64,000 nt of DNA from Symbiodinium kawagutii (GCA_009767595.1 VSDK01026464.1:206947-270946); one strand, 5' to 3'; shown: positions 23,222-35,721, numbered from the stretch's first letter. Notes: generated from the letters alone by a model not told the origin. Translations and numbers: made by a program.

Positions 23222-25761
23222 GTAATGCATGGCCAACGACCTCGCCGTGGCTCGTGGCCGGCCGCGGCTCGCGGTGGGGTCGCTGCACGGCTGTGCAAAT
23301 CATCATGATGCCAACGGTGCTGGTTGTTGCCAAGCGTGATGGTTCGTGCTGGTGTATGATTAGTGCTGGTTGATGATGACATGTGATTCGAATGATTGTG
23401 GTTGGTGATGGTTAGTGTTGGTGAGTGATGGTTGATTATGCGTTGATGATTCGAATGATGGCATGATCCACCTCTAGGATCATGAACCATGATTGAACCA
23501 TCTGAATTCTCCTCATAGCCTATCTGTTTGCACTGGCACTTGCCACAGAATCAACTGAACTGCTATCATCCTTGGCTCACTTCACCTTTCCACAGTGTTG
23601 CAACAACACTTGCGGAGGAGACAACCATGCAACAACATCCGACAACCAACCACCGAGCAACAACCAACCACCAAGCAACCCACAACCCGCAAGCACTGAG
23701 TGAGTCGACTCGTGAACCCTTCGCAGTTTGGAACTTTGCAAAGGAAATTCGTTCTCCTTGCGCTGCTCCCAAACTTGGAACGCCGTCGACCTCAGGATGA
23801 CACCCTGGGGTAGGCTGGGCAGCCACCGCTGGCACCATGCAGCACCATCATCGCTTGGCAGCGCCATTCCCACAGTCCCAGTTTTCCCATCTGGTTGGAT
23901 AAATCACAGCTGTAGTCCTGGCTGTGAAGCCATGGAAAACATCCAGAAAACCCTGGCGATGTTGGGATGTTCACTGGGAAATGATCACACTTTCCCGCAG
24001 GGAATGACTAAGGCACGTGCCGATGATGGCTGGTCCTGGTTAGTGATGGTTCACTATCGGGAATAGTGCTTCATTTATGATGATGGACAGTTGATATCTG
24101 TCTAACATGGTTATCAGAAAACGGTCGACAATGGTTGACCATGCTAGTTAAAGGTTCACCATGCTTGTTAATGGCTAGTAATGATTACTGGTTGATCTTG
24201 ACCATGACGAATCATGACTAACACCAACCTCTACTGTAGCTGTTGTTCATGTCAACCATGGACAATGATGGCTTCATGAGGCATGTCTAATCGGTGGTAA
24301 ATCAATTGCGCCAACAGGATGACATGATCTAATCAATGGTTGATATTCAATGGCCTTTAAACATGTGACATGTGATTGACCATGGACAGTGATCGCTTTA
24401 TTAGCTCTTACTCATGTTGTAGTTTCTCAGAATAGGGGCGCACCCCCAAATCATCCAATATTTACCACGCATAGTCATAAACCATCCATTTTTAGGGTGC
24501 CTCATTTTGAGAAACACTGAAACACCCATGAAATGAATCATTGCTAAATAGTCGTTACGAACTCCTGTGATGCTGCTGGGAAAAACTCGTTCCCACTCGT
24601 TCCAGTTGGTAGCTTAGACCCAGACCGGCTGAAAGATTTGCCTGGCGGCCATTGGATCTGAGGAGATAGTGGGGTTGATGCTTGGATGATGCTTGGCTGA
24701 GAGTGGTCAATAGTGATTAATTAATGATGGCTATTCGGGATAATATATGCAACTATGATCTATCATTGATCTTGATTAAAGATGGTAAATCGCGGTTGAC
24801 TATCCAAAATGTCTGATAATACTGGTTGGTGTTGAGGGTGAATACTCACAGCAAATGCGGAGCAACCATGGCTTAACTATGTCTTCCTCGGGTAGATAAA
24901 ACCGGTGCTGGACAATCACAATCTCTATTGCTGACCGATAGCCAAAATCATCCAAACCAGCTTACCCAAAAAGTGTTTTGTCTTGATTCTTCTTTCGTTT
25001 GTCTGGTTTATTTACTAGAACGTGGGATTAGTATCATCAAAGCTGGGTATGCGAACAAAGGTAGGGGAAACGTGTACACATCCATCCCAAAGATATTAGT
25101 CAATCCACCGCATATCAAAGGAAAATCCCAAAAGTTTGAACCCACCAGCCAGCGACTATTGTTGCTTATTATCCCATATACTTGCGCACTAATCCACAAT
25201 GCTTGAGTATTTTCAACCGTAGATAGCCACAGAAGATCCTGGTTTCTATGTCATCAAAGTCCTACCTGCGATCTTAACCATTGTCAACCATAGTTGATTG
25301 GTTCATTCTTAGTGGTTTCTTCATTTGGTTGGTTGGTTCAGGCTCTCAGCTACTATTGTCGCTTGCTATCCCCACTATTCAACATAGTCAACCACAGAAA
25401 ATCCTGGTTTTGGATGGGTCAATTCTTCATTAGTGGCTTCTTCTTTAGTTGGTTACTTGGTTACCGCTATTAGTCTCGGGTTTCCCTATGATTGAAGCCC
25501 TAACCTACTTGGATGTGCACCCCCACGGCGAGCCAGTCAGTGGTCACAATTCCCATGGTTTCGTCTGGGGGTTAGTGAACCGCTACCAGCTGTAGGGTGT
25601 AACTACTTGGTGGCTGTTAGATCCCTTGCTAAAAGTCTAACTTTAGTGGCTATATGGTAAACCAATCATATCCCAAAAAAGCTAACAAGCTAAGTTCATA
25701 GCTGTAATCCACCCAGACTAATCATGGTGAACTAACCCTGGTCGCTGCACATCCAACCTAC
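23222..25761. other. Mostly simple-sequence DNA with weak coding islands
   Basis: At 23728-24060 (+) an open frame contains INHSCSPGC, resembling the SET-domain NHSC motif, but the flanks do not support a SET domain. At about 24556-24661 (+) an open stretch ends LKDLPGGHWI and a stop. About 24060-24420 and 24680-24830 are ATGGTTGAT-type DNA. Family A copy 3 is inside. Confidence 0.3.
24421..24517 (+). repeat. Family A inverted-repeat element, copy 3 (forward)
   Basis: GTTTCTCAGAATAGGGG, CCCCCAAATCATCCA, then AACCATCCATTTTTAGGGTG and CCTCATTTTGAGAAACAC. Confidence 0.9.
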
Positions 25762-25876
25762 CAGGTTCAGCCTGAACCACCCTGCCATTGTCATGGCGCC
25801 CCGCGCCTAAGATCCTCATGAGCTCCTCCCGGAGCTCGTTGGCTCCGGGCAGCGCGGGGAAGTCCAAACCATCCAC
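25762..25876 (-). CDS. Candidate internal exon, 115 nt
   Basis: Minus strand, acceptor GCAG|GTGGAT at 25876 and donor CTG|GTAGGT at 25762. It reads VDGLDFPALPGANELREELM then RILGAGRHDNG, a compact GC-rich island with an amphipathic, acidic/basic helix. Partner exons not found; no family. Confidence 0.35.
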
Positions 25877-25917
25877 CTGCAGCCACCAGGTGGTGGGTGG
25901 CTGGTGGTTGGTGGTTG

Positions 25918-26098
25918 GTTGGTTAAGGTTGGCTAAGGTTGGCTAAGGTTGGCTAAGGTTGGCTAAGGTTGGCTAAGGTTGGCTAAGGTTGGTGCAGGTT
26001 GGCTAAGGTTGGCTAAGGTTGGCTAAGGTTGGTTGAGGTTGGTGCAGGTTGGCTAAGGTTGGCTAAGGTTGGTTGAGGTTGGTTGAGGTTGGTTGGGT
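25918..26098. repeat. 10-bp minisatellite GGTTGGCTAA
   Basis: About 18 units, mostly GGTTGGCTAA with variants GGTTGGTGCA and GGTTGGTTGA. The G-rich strand is the plus strand. Confidence 0.97.
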
Positions 26099-26991
26099 AA
26101 GGTTGCTTGGTTAAGGGTGGTTGGGTGGTACTGGTTGGTTAAGGTTGGTGGCTTGGAATGATGGTCAATAAGCATCAATAAGCCACCTAAGTAGTGGCAA
26201 GGGTGATGATTGATGGCCAACTTGTGATGGTTTAATGATGGTTGATTCGTGATGGCTTTTGTAATGATGGTTGCTCAGTGATAGTTGCCAGCAGAGTATT
26301 CAGTTGTGGAGAGCCAGCCATGAAGCAACAAAAAGGCAGGATATGATATAACCAACAAGGGATAGTTGATTACTTTGTCAGGAATGGTATGTCAATCGTT
26401 GACGGGTAATGATTAAAGCAATAGTTGGTTTGCAAAAATGGTTGATTATGGCCATTGACAAAATTGCAGTTGCGCACTAGTGGTTGGCTGTTGTGCAAAG
26501 CAACCATGTAGAACCCATAGCGGTTGACAATAAATACACACAAACACACACACACACAGTAGGGCATTGGACGCCGATCATCTCCAAAAATGCACACACA
26601 CAGATTTGAGAGCGGCGGAAAGGGAAGACCTTGCTGGAGATATGGGTGTTTCTCAAAATAGGGGTACCCCCAAATCATCCACTACTAGTCATTTATAATA
26701 ATAAACCAACCATTTTTTGGGGTCCCCCATTCTGAGAAACCACCATATGTGGTTGTTTGATTTTGTTCGTGCCCCCTCTGATTGCTTCCTAAACCTCAGT
26801 TTGGAGATACCATTTTTCTCCGTGCCCCCGCAAGCCCAACGGCCCCCAGCTGCAGAGTCACGCAACGTTGTATCATTTTTGCACCGACATCCAATTTTCA
26901 TTGGAATCTGAGCCTTCCATATTCGACAAACATGTCAATGGAGCGTGGCGATAAGGGCCACCTTGTCAAACTTACACGAACACAAAAACAA
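26099..26991. other. Intergenic
   Basis: Simple DNA, a short (CA)n tract near 26540-26560, family A copy 4, and an unassigned GC-richer stretch at 26760-26900 open on both strands. Confidence 0.4.
26645..26744 (+). repeat. Family A inverted-repeat element, copy 4 (forward, best preserved)
   Basis: GTGTTTCTCAAAATAGGGGT, ACCCCCAAATCATCCA, then AACCATTTTTTGGGGTCCCC and CATTCTGAGAAACCACC. The flanks ATATGG and CCATAT extend the inverted repeat. Confidence 0.92.
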
Positions 26992-28834
26992 TCAGGACTT
27001 AAAGCATAATAAGGACTGGCAACAAAAGCTTTGCACAGTGCCTGGCAACATCAATCCATCAACGCTCTCGTTAGACATCTCACCCAAAGTCAAGGTTCGC
27101 AGGTTGCCAGGAAGGGTCACCCCTCCTAGCCTTTGGTCAAAACCACTTCCGAAAGTCAAAGTTTGCAGGCTCCCGGGAAGGGTCACCCGATCCAGGCTTC
27201 GGTTGAAAAAGCGGCCGAAAGTCAAAGTGTGCAGGTTGCCTGGCAAGGTCGCCCGATCCAGGTCTTGGTTGAAGTGGCGGCCGAAAGTCAGAGTTTGCAG
27301 GTTGCTCGGCAGGGTCACTCGATCTAGGCTTTGATCGAAATTGATGCCGAAAGTCAAAGTTTGAAGGTTGCTCGGCAGGGTCACTCGATCCAGGCTTTGG
27401 TTGAAACTGCTGCTGAGAGTCAAAGTTTCAAGGTCGCTCGGCAGGGTCGCAAAATCCAGGCTTTGGTTGAAACCATGCCCGAAAAAGGTCAGAGTCTGCA
27501 GGTTGCTTGGCAGGGTCACCCGATCCAGGCTTTGGTTGAAATTGATGCCAAAAGTTAAAGATTGCAGGTTGCCTGGCAAGGTCAGCCGATCCAGGCTTTG
27601 GTTGAAATTGCGGCCGAAAGTCAAAGTTTGCAGGTTGCTTGGCAGGGTCACCCGATCCAGGCTTGGGTTGAAACTGCTGCCGAAAGTCAAAGTTTGCAGG
27701 TTGCTGAGCAGGGAAACCCGCTCCATACTTTGGTTGAAATTGCTGCCGAAAGTCAAAGTTTGCAGGTTGCTTGGCAGGGTCACCCGATCCAGGCTTTGGT
27801 TGAAATTAATGCTGAAAGTCAAAGTTTGAAGGTTGCTCGGCAGGGTCACCCGATCTAGGCTTTGGTTGAAATTAATGCCGAAAGTCAAGGTTTGCAGGTT
27901 GCCTGGCAGGGTCACCCGATCCAGGCTTTGGTTGAAATCACGGCCGAAAGTCAAAGTTTGAAGGTTGCTCGGCAGGGTCACTCGATCCAGGCTTTGGTTG
28001 AAACTGCTGCAGGGTCGCAAAATCCAGGCTTTGGTTGAACTTGATGCCAAAAGTTAAAGATTGCAGGTTGCCTGGCAAGGTCAGCCGATCCAGGCTTTGG
28101 TTGAAATTGCTGCCGAAAGTCAAAGTTTGCAGGTTGCTTGGCAGGGTCACCCGATCCAGGCTTGGGTTGAAACTGCTGCCGAAAGTCAAAGTTTGCAGGT
28201 CGCTCGGCAGGGTCACCCGCTCTATACTTTGGTTGAAATTGCTGCCGAAAGTCAAAGTTTGCAGGTTGCTTGGCAGGGTCACCCGATCCAGGCTTTGGTT
28301 GAAATTGCTGCCAAGTGTGAAAGTTTGCAAGTTGCTCGGAAAGGCTACCCGATCCAGGCTTGCGTTAAAATCGTGACCGAGAATCAAGGTCTCTAGGCTT
28401 CGTGGCAAATGATTCAAGCAACAATTGGATGGTGGCTCTTCTATGTGTGTCAGCCCTTCCAGTGCGATCTCTACTTCCGGGACTGGGAAACCTTTAAGAA
28501 ATTTCCATGCCGCGAGTAGATCAGTTGGAATGTAGGTGCAGGACAATGTCGCAGTCTCACCCATGACCCCTTGCTCTTGCAATGTCTGGTGCGGCACGAG
28601 TGGTGAAGCAAGGTGATGAAAGGTAGGCTTTGCACCTTTCTTTGGCAAAAGTTTCCTAGAAGCCATCTGAGCAACTTCCCTTCCCAATGTGGAAGGGCAA
28701 ACTTTCAAAACGCATGCTTCTTCACCACTCAGGTACACCACATGAATTTCGACCAGCCGTGTACCATCAGCTGCTGGCCCCACATAGCCACCATGGCCAC
28801 CCCCCCAAGTCATGTGGGAAGGGGCACAGATCAA
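26992..28834 (-). pseudogene. Leucine-rich-repeat protein with N-terminal ubiquitin-like region, frame broken by 29-bp deletion
   Basis: Minus-strand gene starting near 28834. Residues 1-110: a beta-rich ubiquitin-like region (EIHVVYLSGEEACVLKVCPS, then a TLSCTYIPTDL motif), as in many dinoflagellate LRR proteins (recalled, not searched). After it come about twenty 22-residue LRRs with core LDRVTLPSNLQTLTFGSNFN, ending CFKS and a stop at 26992. LRR arrays bind proteins; the role is unknown. The frame changes at 28010/28011. Compared with the sister segment at 27403-27450, 29 nt are missing there. This splits the gene into 27938-28834 and 26992-28050, whose repeats otherwise match. Segments 27363-27780 and 27960-28300 are internal duplicates, so unequal exchange within the array is likely. 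No intron is needed. Confidence 0.85.
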
Positions 28835-30238
28835 GCTGGCAGCAAATTCGTCAACCGCACTTCTGGAGCCACAGCATCAAAGTGACTAGCTTGGGCTGAT
28901 TGCAGTCAGAACTCTTTTTGAGAAATTGATGTTTGATAATTGCCATGGCAACCATACACAAAAAAGACTATCAAATTATCACTCGTATGTATGGTTTCTC
29001 ACTTGGCATGGGATGCTCGTGGGTAGCAAGCGCTGGTCATCACTGATGTTGCAAAATAGTGATTTGAGTCGTGTTCCAACAAGGGTTAAACAATGGTGGA
29101 CGATGCGGAACTCATGGCTAACTAATACGATGAATCGTCCACTAATCAGTAATTTTCACGGTCAAAGGATGCTTATGGATGCTTAATTGGTGGTCAATTT
29201 TTTGGGTATGGATCAATCCCACGAAATGACGGCTAATTACAATGACCAACAATGATCATATTACGACTTCTTAACACTACCATTGTTGACCATAGTCATT
29301 CATCTAACTAAAATGATCGATTGGTTTGTGGTTGAACCACCTCTATGAAACATATGAGTCAACCAACGAACCTTTTGTAAAGACTTTTGGAAAATAACAA
29401 ACATGTTCTAAAACCACTAGTTGACCATAGTATCAGTATGATTATATTATACCTTTTTTGATTGAGTATCATTTCAACACTATAACAGTAATTCATCTAC
29501 CTTCCATGATCAATAAACTCGCTGCAGTCGCCAACCATGGTTTATGAATCCCAGTGGATCCACCGGTCGCAGTTCAAAGCTGGGTCGCGGTTCTCGCCGC
29601 GCATCCTCCCGACCCAACAGCCGAGCCCTGGTCCATATCTCAGCATCAAATGCTTGGGCAAGCATCGCCCTTCAAAAACCCTTGCTGTGAGCATTTGTAA
29701 CCATCAACTGTGCAAACATCAATGAGCAGCTCTAGTTGGTAAAATCAATCGATTCACCAATGGCGTCGCTTCATCAGCCCACCACAGCCGCCTCGACAAT
29801 CAAAGGCTGCTGTGAGTTGTGCGGCACGTGCAAGGTGAAGCGTAACTGCAGCGAGGGGATGTCCCCCCCGGCGGTCCGTTCTGGCAGGGTCAGCCTAGCC
29901 ACGACTGCTAAGGGTAGCTAAGTTGGTTCATCATTGCTGTGTACTGAGATGCTTTGGGTAGGATGTAAATGTGCTCAGTCCGCCCTGGCTTTCTAGATCC
30001 AAAGCTTCAAAACAGGCACCGAACTTGGGATGTGAATAGAATAAAAACTGCTCTTGCGCATGGCAATCCACCAGCAATGGTCAGTGTAGCTACGTGGCTG
30101 ATGAAGATCCCTATCAAAGGGTCACCCATATGTCCACATATGGTTCTCAATAGCGGATCAATGTGAACTATAGGGTTTGACCACGTGACTTGTGAGTTAT
30201 TTTCGTGTCACTGGTTCACGATCAAACGGTTCATAAGT
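28835..30238. other. Intergenic with a possible Cys-rich exon
   Basis: The clearest island is 29745-29918 (+), reading TIKGCCELCGTCKVKRNCSE: two CxxC-like pairs that could bind zinc, up to a stop. 29560-29660 is GC-richer. The rest is simple DNA and family B copy 3. Confidence 0.3.
29321..29425. repeat. Family B short inverted-repeat element, copy 3
   Basis: TTGGTTTGTGGTTGAACCAC, ATGAAACATATGAGTCAACC, and a right end TGTTCTAAAACCACTAG that mirrors the left end. Confidence 0.6.
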
Positions 30239-30600
30239 TCATGATGGTTCATGATGGCTACAAGTTATAGTAGTGAAGGATTGAGGATGACACCAGTGCC
30301 TGCCAAGCATGCCAGCTACTTTCTGGGCAACGAATCGCCACAAGTACTTGGTAGCGAAGCTTTCTACATGAACAAATGAGTGTCCACACATCAGGACACA
30401 ACCGCCTGGTAGGAACTCCATACTCTACAACCTCATGTGTAACGTGGAATTGGCAAATTGTCATGGAACACCATTCCATCAAGCAAGTGCTGATGCATAT
30501 CAGAATAGCTTGCCGTATCAAGTGTTGGACTTCCAACATGGAAGGAAAACTCTGAGAGGCTCCGAGCAATGGTGCCAGTGAACATGCTCATGGTGTGAGG
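30239..30600 (-). pseudogene. Unidentified gene piece with frame changes
   Basis: Minus strand from an ATG near 30594: MSMFTGTIARSLSEFSFHVG through DMHQHLLDGMVFHDNLPIPR. Within about 40 nt (30415-30450) the protein-like reading moves to a second frame (THEVVEYGV) and then a third (EFLPGGCVLMCGHSFVHVES, then ATKYLWRFVAQKVAGMLGRH). That distance is too short for introns, so two small indels are the simplest reading. No family recognised. Confidence 0.3.
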
Positions 30601-30881
30601 ATCTCGCCGGGAGATACAAGCTGTATACAGCTGTATACACATGTGCAAAAATACATGTAAATTCATGCGCGGATATAAACATTTTATTGTGTATATAAAC
30701 ATTAATGCAGAAAAGGTTGCACATTCGCATATATCATATACCACATGCAGTTCAGATGACAGTATATAACAGTGTATAACAGTGTATACATAACAGTATA
30801 TACATAGCCGTATATGGCAAAATATAATATAGTAGTAGCAGCAGGTCCTACACAGAAAACTTCTTCCCTCGACCACAGCCA

Positions 30882-31076
30882 TCAATAGATCCTGACTGCC
30901 GTTGCCTCTTTCTCCAGCCGAAGCTGCGCACCCATCCTGTCGTGCAGAATCGCACGAGTGGTGTCTACGAATGATGGGCACTCAGGGCATCCCAGGTCAT
31001 CATTGGGCATACTGTTGGGTGTCCTGGGTACTTGACCATCATGAGACCTAGGATTAATCTGCTGCTGATGATTCAT
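30882..31076 (-). CDS. Candidate exon, 64 codons, same strand as 30239-30600
   Basis: Open frame reading DDLGCPECPSFVDTTRAIL and then a charged helix GAQLRLEKEATAVRI. CPxCP could be half of a zinc site. It lies upstream of the previous entry and may be its 5' exon; splice sites unproven. Confidence 0.3.
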   Translation of the reverse strand: MNHQQQINPRSHDGQVPRTPNSMPNDDLGCPECPSFVDTTRAILHDRMGAQLRLEKEATAVRIY

Positions 31077-33267
31077 CTGTGGAAGGAAATCAGCAGCAAA
31101 CTTCTGGGTACCAGTGGTGCATACTGGCTATCGGAGTGGTGCCTGGCTAGAGGCCTGCATGGGTCAAACTTCACGGACTGATAGGAAGTGATAGGAATAA
31201 CATTCCTGCCAGAGATTGTAATCCCACTACTACGGCAGCAACCCCAATGAGCTGACGCTATGACCCAGCATCAGTCTATGAGCTGCTTGTATCACCTGGC
31301 CCAGCCTGACTTGTATACCAATGACACCGATGATAGGTCCGAACATCCAAAGTTTTGATCTCACGGAAAAGGATAGAAGAGTTACCATCTAGTCTCCATC
31401 CCAAGAGGGATCCCTTTAAGGAAACCAACCTGCCTATTGGGCGGACGACAAACCATGGGATTATGGTAACTTTGTGATCTCTTGGAATTCACCTAGAATC
31501 TCATTATGGTCCGCGATTTCTTGGTGACTTTGGTATCACCTCAGGATACTTTAGGTAACTAATATGGCTACTTTCGCTTGGAATCTCTCCAGCGCGAGCC
31601 GTGGCACTGAACAAATCCACAACGTTGCATCATGGTAGAGCCCTGGGGGCTACATCTATATACACAAATTCGAGACCCCCCCAGGTATTGGTGGTTTCTC
31701 AACGCACAAAAGTCTTCATATTTTGATGGGTCATACCGACTCCTAGTCATTGTTTACAGATCTAACTCTCACAGCCACCGTCGTTGAGACTTTCCAGGAA
31801 TTTGTGCATCCGTTCCTCGGATTCGTGTTGAATATTCAAAAGCAGGGACCATGAGAATCCCCCTGTGAAGTAAGTTTAAGCCATTTCAATTATCAACCTG
31901 GTTTCCACAGGGCAGGTGGATTCAGAAGTTGATGCTAAATGATCATTACCAACAACAATTGTCCAGGCCAACATGGGTCAACAATAGTCCTCAACAATCA
32001 TGCACAACATCTCTCCAAAACCATTACGGATGGTAATCATTGCTGAAAGTCATCTTTTATTGTTAACCAAAGGTTTCAAAGTCATGATTAGTAACCATCC
32101 CATGTAAGGAACCCTTTATTAGAGCTTATTATGATTACGATAATCAGCAATAATAACCCTTGCTAACCATGGTTCATGTAACAGCTTTCCAGCTTGCCAC
32201 CATCGAGGAACTTCCCATAGCTGGTGGTTTCTCAAGCCATAGGTGTCCTTCGAAAAAGGTTGATTTACTGCTACAAGCTGGTGAATACCAAGGATGATAA
32301 CTGGGGTGCCCCTATGACTTGAGAAACACTCATATAGCTGTTGCATCCCTTATTCTTGTTGGTCATCATCACCTATTATCAACCATTCACATTGGTAATC
32401 ATTCACCAGCTATTAATCACCAGTGATGATAACCAGCTATTATCACCAGCTATTCAATGGAACTCAACCATTATTATTAACCATTCACCAGCTAATCAAT
32501 CATTTTGCATCTCACTTCCCTGCAAGAACTGCCTGGAACGAGTGGCAAACTCACCCAGCAGTTCATCGTTCAGCTGTACCTTTAAAGAGCAACCTGAGCG
32601 ATGCGGCCCATGGGAGAACTTGCTGGGAAAGATGGATGGGGATGATGGGGGGACTTTCCTATGGATGGGGTGGGGGACCTATCATGACCTACCGATGAGT
32701 GGGGGGGGACTTCTGGAATGCTGGTGCGAACCGCAGGGAATGAGGAAATTATCTGTGTACTAATAGCTGTGATGGGTCATTCTGCCATTCCCTACTAAGC
32801 ACCCGCCAGATCATGGTGTAATGATGATGGTTGATAAAGACCTGCAAACCATCAGAAAATCACATTCCATGTACAAGAAATTAACATATGTGTACGATCA
32901 TATGCCATCACACACACACACATACCATACACATTGACATTAGACAACATATTTACTCAATACGCCATCAAAAAGCATGAGAATACTTAAGATTTCCAGC
33001 TCATCATGGTACATACTCTACGCATAGTAATGGTTATTAGTGATGGTGACATAGCGATTTGTCCAAGGAGAATCTTGCACTTCTTGAAAGCTCAGGAAAA
33101 CAACGAAGGCTGCACCTCGCAAAAAGGTCATATGGAAAATCTAATTGGCTGATGGGATCTGATTGATTCATCTCCTTGTTTGTTAACTCCCATCACTGAC
33201 CATGTATCCAGTAGCTGCCTCTGCAAGCACAGACAAAATCCTTCAGGTGATGAACCACCAAAGTCAC
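31077..33267. other. Intergenic/intronic
   Basis: A lone left end of family A lies at about 31690. 32430-32700 (+) is open in three frames and is not called. 32320-32480 is CACCAGCTATTATCA-type simple DNA. A short (CA)n tract lies near 32912. No gene supported. Confidence 0.35.
32223..32329 (-). repeat. Family A inverted-repeat element, copy 5 (reverse)
   Basis: GGTGGTTTCTCAAGCCATAG at left; GGATGATAACTGGGGTGCCC and CTATGACTTGAGAAACAC at right. Confidence 0.88.
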
Positions 33268-33395
33268 CTGGCTACTGGTATGCAGTGACCTTCTTCCACC
33301 AGCATTCCTCCAGAAGACCCACTCTTCCTGCATAAGCTGAGCTCCCAACCATCAATCTCTCCGTGGTGGATCGCCTCCGAAACTGTGCGGCTTGA
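33268..33395 (-). CDS. Candidate internal exon, 128 nt
   Basis: Minus strand, donor AG|GTGACT at 33268. It reads TVSEAIHHGEIDGWELSLCR then SGGMLVEEGHCIPVA. The acceptor (CCAG|TCA) breaks the AG|G rule, which lowers confidence. No family. Confidence 0.25.
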
Positions 33396-33741
33396 CTGGT
33401 CAAGTGACACTGGCTGCGTTCTGATGTCTTACTTGGTGCGATTGGCAAACCACTTCTACCACCACTTTCATGGCCAGCTAACCCTCAGCTGATGGATGCT
33501 TTTAGATCCAGCTGTTTTATCTTTGGGCACCGTCGATGGTGGGGTCCCCACTATAGAGAGACAAGTTCTGAACTCCGGGCTGCACAAGTTGCTGAACCCC
33601 GAGAAACCAAACAAGCCACAGTCGAAGCAGCAAAGTCATAATACAAACAGCCCCAACCAAGCTACCAACCATTGAACCGATCAAACCACCGACCAGCAAA
33701 AGTAACAACCTACCAAGCAACATCAAAGAGGTAAAGCAACC

Positions 33742-33800
33742 AACCAACCTTCACCAACCTCAACCAACCTTAGCCAACCTTAACCAACCAAGCAACCAAC
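33742..33800. repeat. Inverted relic of the GGTTGGCTAA repeat
   Basis: CCTTAGCCAACCTTAACCAA and neighbours are the reverse complement of the 25918-26098 array, about six units, 7.7 kb away. Confidence 0.8.
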
Positions 33801-33816
33801 CAATTCACCACTTCAG

Positions 33817-34019
33817 CAAGCACCTGGCCCCGCATCCGCCTGTGGCAAATGCTCCAAGACTCCATGCAACAGGGCCTGGTGGTGAGGCCAGTGGCAGTGG
33901 CGTCATCCAAGGTGCTTCAGCTGGGGACGGTCAGGCGTAACGGGGATGATCAGTACCGAACCACGGTTGTGTCAGATGTAGATGATCACCGTCCTAGACG
34001 CACAAACAACAGCATCTAA
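33817..34019 (+). CDS. Candidate terminal exon with stop
   Basis: Plus-strand frame reading RIRLWQMLQDSMQQGLVVRP then VLQLGTVRRNGDDQYRTTVV and ending TNNSI-stop at 34019. If the AG|G rule holds, the exon starts inside, after CAACAG|GGC. No family; opposite strand to the 33268 candidate. Confidence 0.28.
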
Positions 34020-34862
34020 CATATTGTGAATGGGAATGATATTGTTGTAGACATGAGCCATTCATTACTTTGTGTTGAATTCTAATTACCATCGTGGAGA
34101 AATTTGACACACAGTAGTTATTACAATTTTTTGTATTGGAATTCTACCGTTACCAATCATCTTGAATTCTCAACCATTCTAGATCTTGTTTTCAAAGCCT
34201 GATGCTTTGGCGCGGATCGATCAACATGATCAACCCCCTCCACTGGGAAAACCATTGCCTCATCCTAGAGATGGTGATTGGCCAAGAACAGAATGGACTT
34301 CACTTCGGCTTCTCCAAGTTTCACGGCGAGGTTGACGGGTTTATCCCCAGGTGGATGGCTCCCCCCATGGCCCCCTGCGAACCACGGATGGACGGCCGGG
34401 GGTAGCTCCAACCCTGGGACCACCCATCGCCTCTATAAGTTGGAAGGCCGCTGCCCACAGATCTTCGCCCTGGCCGATGGCAGTGTTCCACCGAAGCCAT
34501 TGCTCCTCCCAGTCCTGCCGCGCCCAGCAGCGCGTGCGTGCGTGCTGGCACCGTTGTGGCACGGCAGTCGCACCAGCATGAGCCACTCAGTTGGGAACTT
34601 AGATGAGGCCATTGAGTACGAGATGAGGCGGTGAGGACCTAGGAGTTGTTAAGAGTCATAAATTGAAACGTCAACAAGCACATGCCTTGCAGGGTGTCAA
34701 AATCATCAGCCATCCACCTTGGGACCCCTCTATCATTCCCCGTGGTGCCCTGGCATACGTTGATTATCAGGATGATTGGGGATATTGATGCACCATGCCA
34801 TTGCATCTGCACATGGAAATGAATAAAGACATAATATCTGCATATGTAAAGACATTTGCTTA

Positions 34863-34886
34863 CATCTATCTATCTATCTATCTGTC

Positions 34887-34917
<31 letters not shown>

Positions 34918-34925
34918 CTATCTAC
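34863..34925. repeat. (TATC)n microsatellite
   Basis: CTATCTATC tetranucleotide tract with one CTGTC and one TATTT interruption. Confidence 0.97.
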
Positions 34926-35721
34926 CTTTCTATTTCATGCATCTCTCTATCTCTCTATATCTGCCATATGTAATCCTGTATTATGTAAACAAATAGATAG
35001 ATGCATCCGTATTTGCACATACCTAAGTCTGTGCCTGACGGATATCAATTTGCTGGCCTTCAGCTGTGGCACAGCCAACGAGCTGGCGCCAGGGTGACAC
35101 CATGTGGGAGGATCCCTATGAGCATCATGGCATTGTGGTTGGATTGTTGGCTCACCAGCTTTGTTCAGCCCATGCCCACAGTCATGAAAAAGGGAGCCTT
35201 TCTCATTATTCAACCATCATTTTACCATGACTAATGATTAAAATTAGCGAGTACTAATCATTAGTCATGGTAAATGTGATTACTAATCATTTGCCATTAC
35301 TAACCATTTAGTGTTTACCATCACTAACCAGCCATCACTAGCCTTAGTCCGGATCAGCGTTTCGCCACTCCTTGGTCGATCCGATTGGACCTCCGGCATT
35401 TCGTGCGTTGGCAAGGTCTGCAATGTCCTGTGGTCTTTCAGTCATCGACTGCCTCATAAAATTTCAAAAAACATATCTACATACAAATCTAAATCAATAT
35501 AAATACATAATTGGTCCACCAGCTACATTGATAAATGAACCAGCACCACAAGATATGTCTAAAAAGGGAGATCTGGCGCTGAACCACTCACCAGTTGCAC
35601 CGTCCTCGGCAGCCAGCGAGCTGTCGAAGCAATAGTTTGCTGCCGCCTCGCGTACCTGCGATCTGAGTTGGCAGATCCCCAAGGGTCAACAGCTGGGTAC
35701 CAGGCTGATGGTAGATATATA

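Noticed and set aside
22954..23373. Poly-Asp protein over the GAT tract
   Set aside because: The tract is a plain microsatellite and the downstream part is better read in another frame (exon 23149-23221).
23900..23930. SET-domain motif INHSCSPGC on the plus strand
   Set aside because: Only about seven residues match and the neighbouring residues do not fit a SET domain.
31680..31720. Twelfth family A copy starting GGTGGTTTCTCAACGCACA
   Set aside because: Only the left end is present; no right half or typical interior follows.
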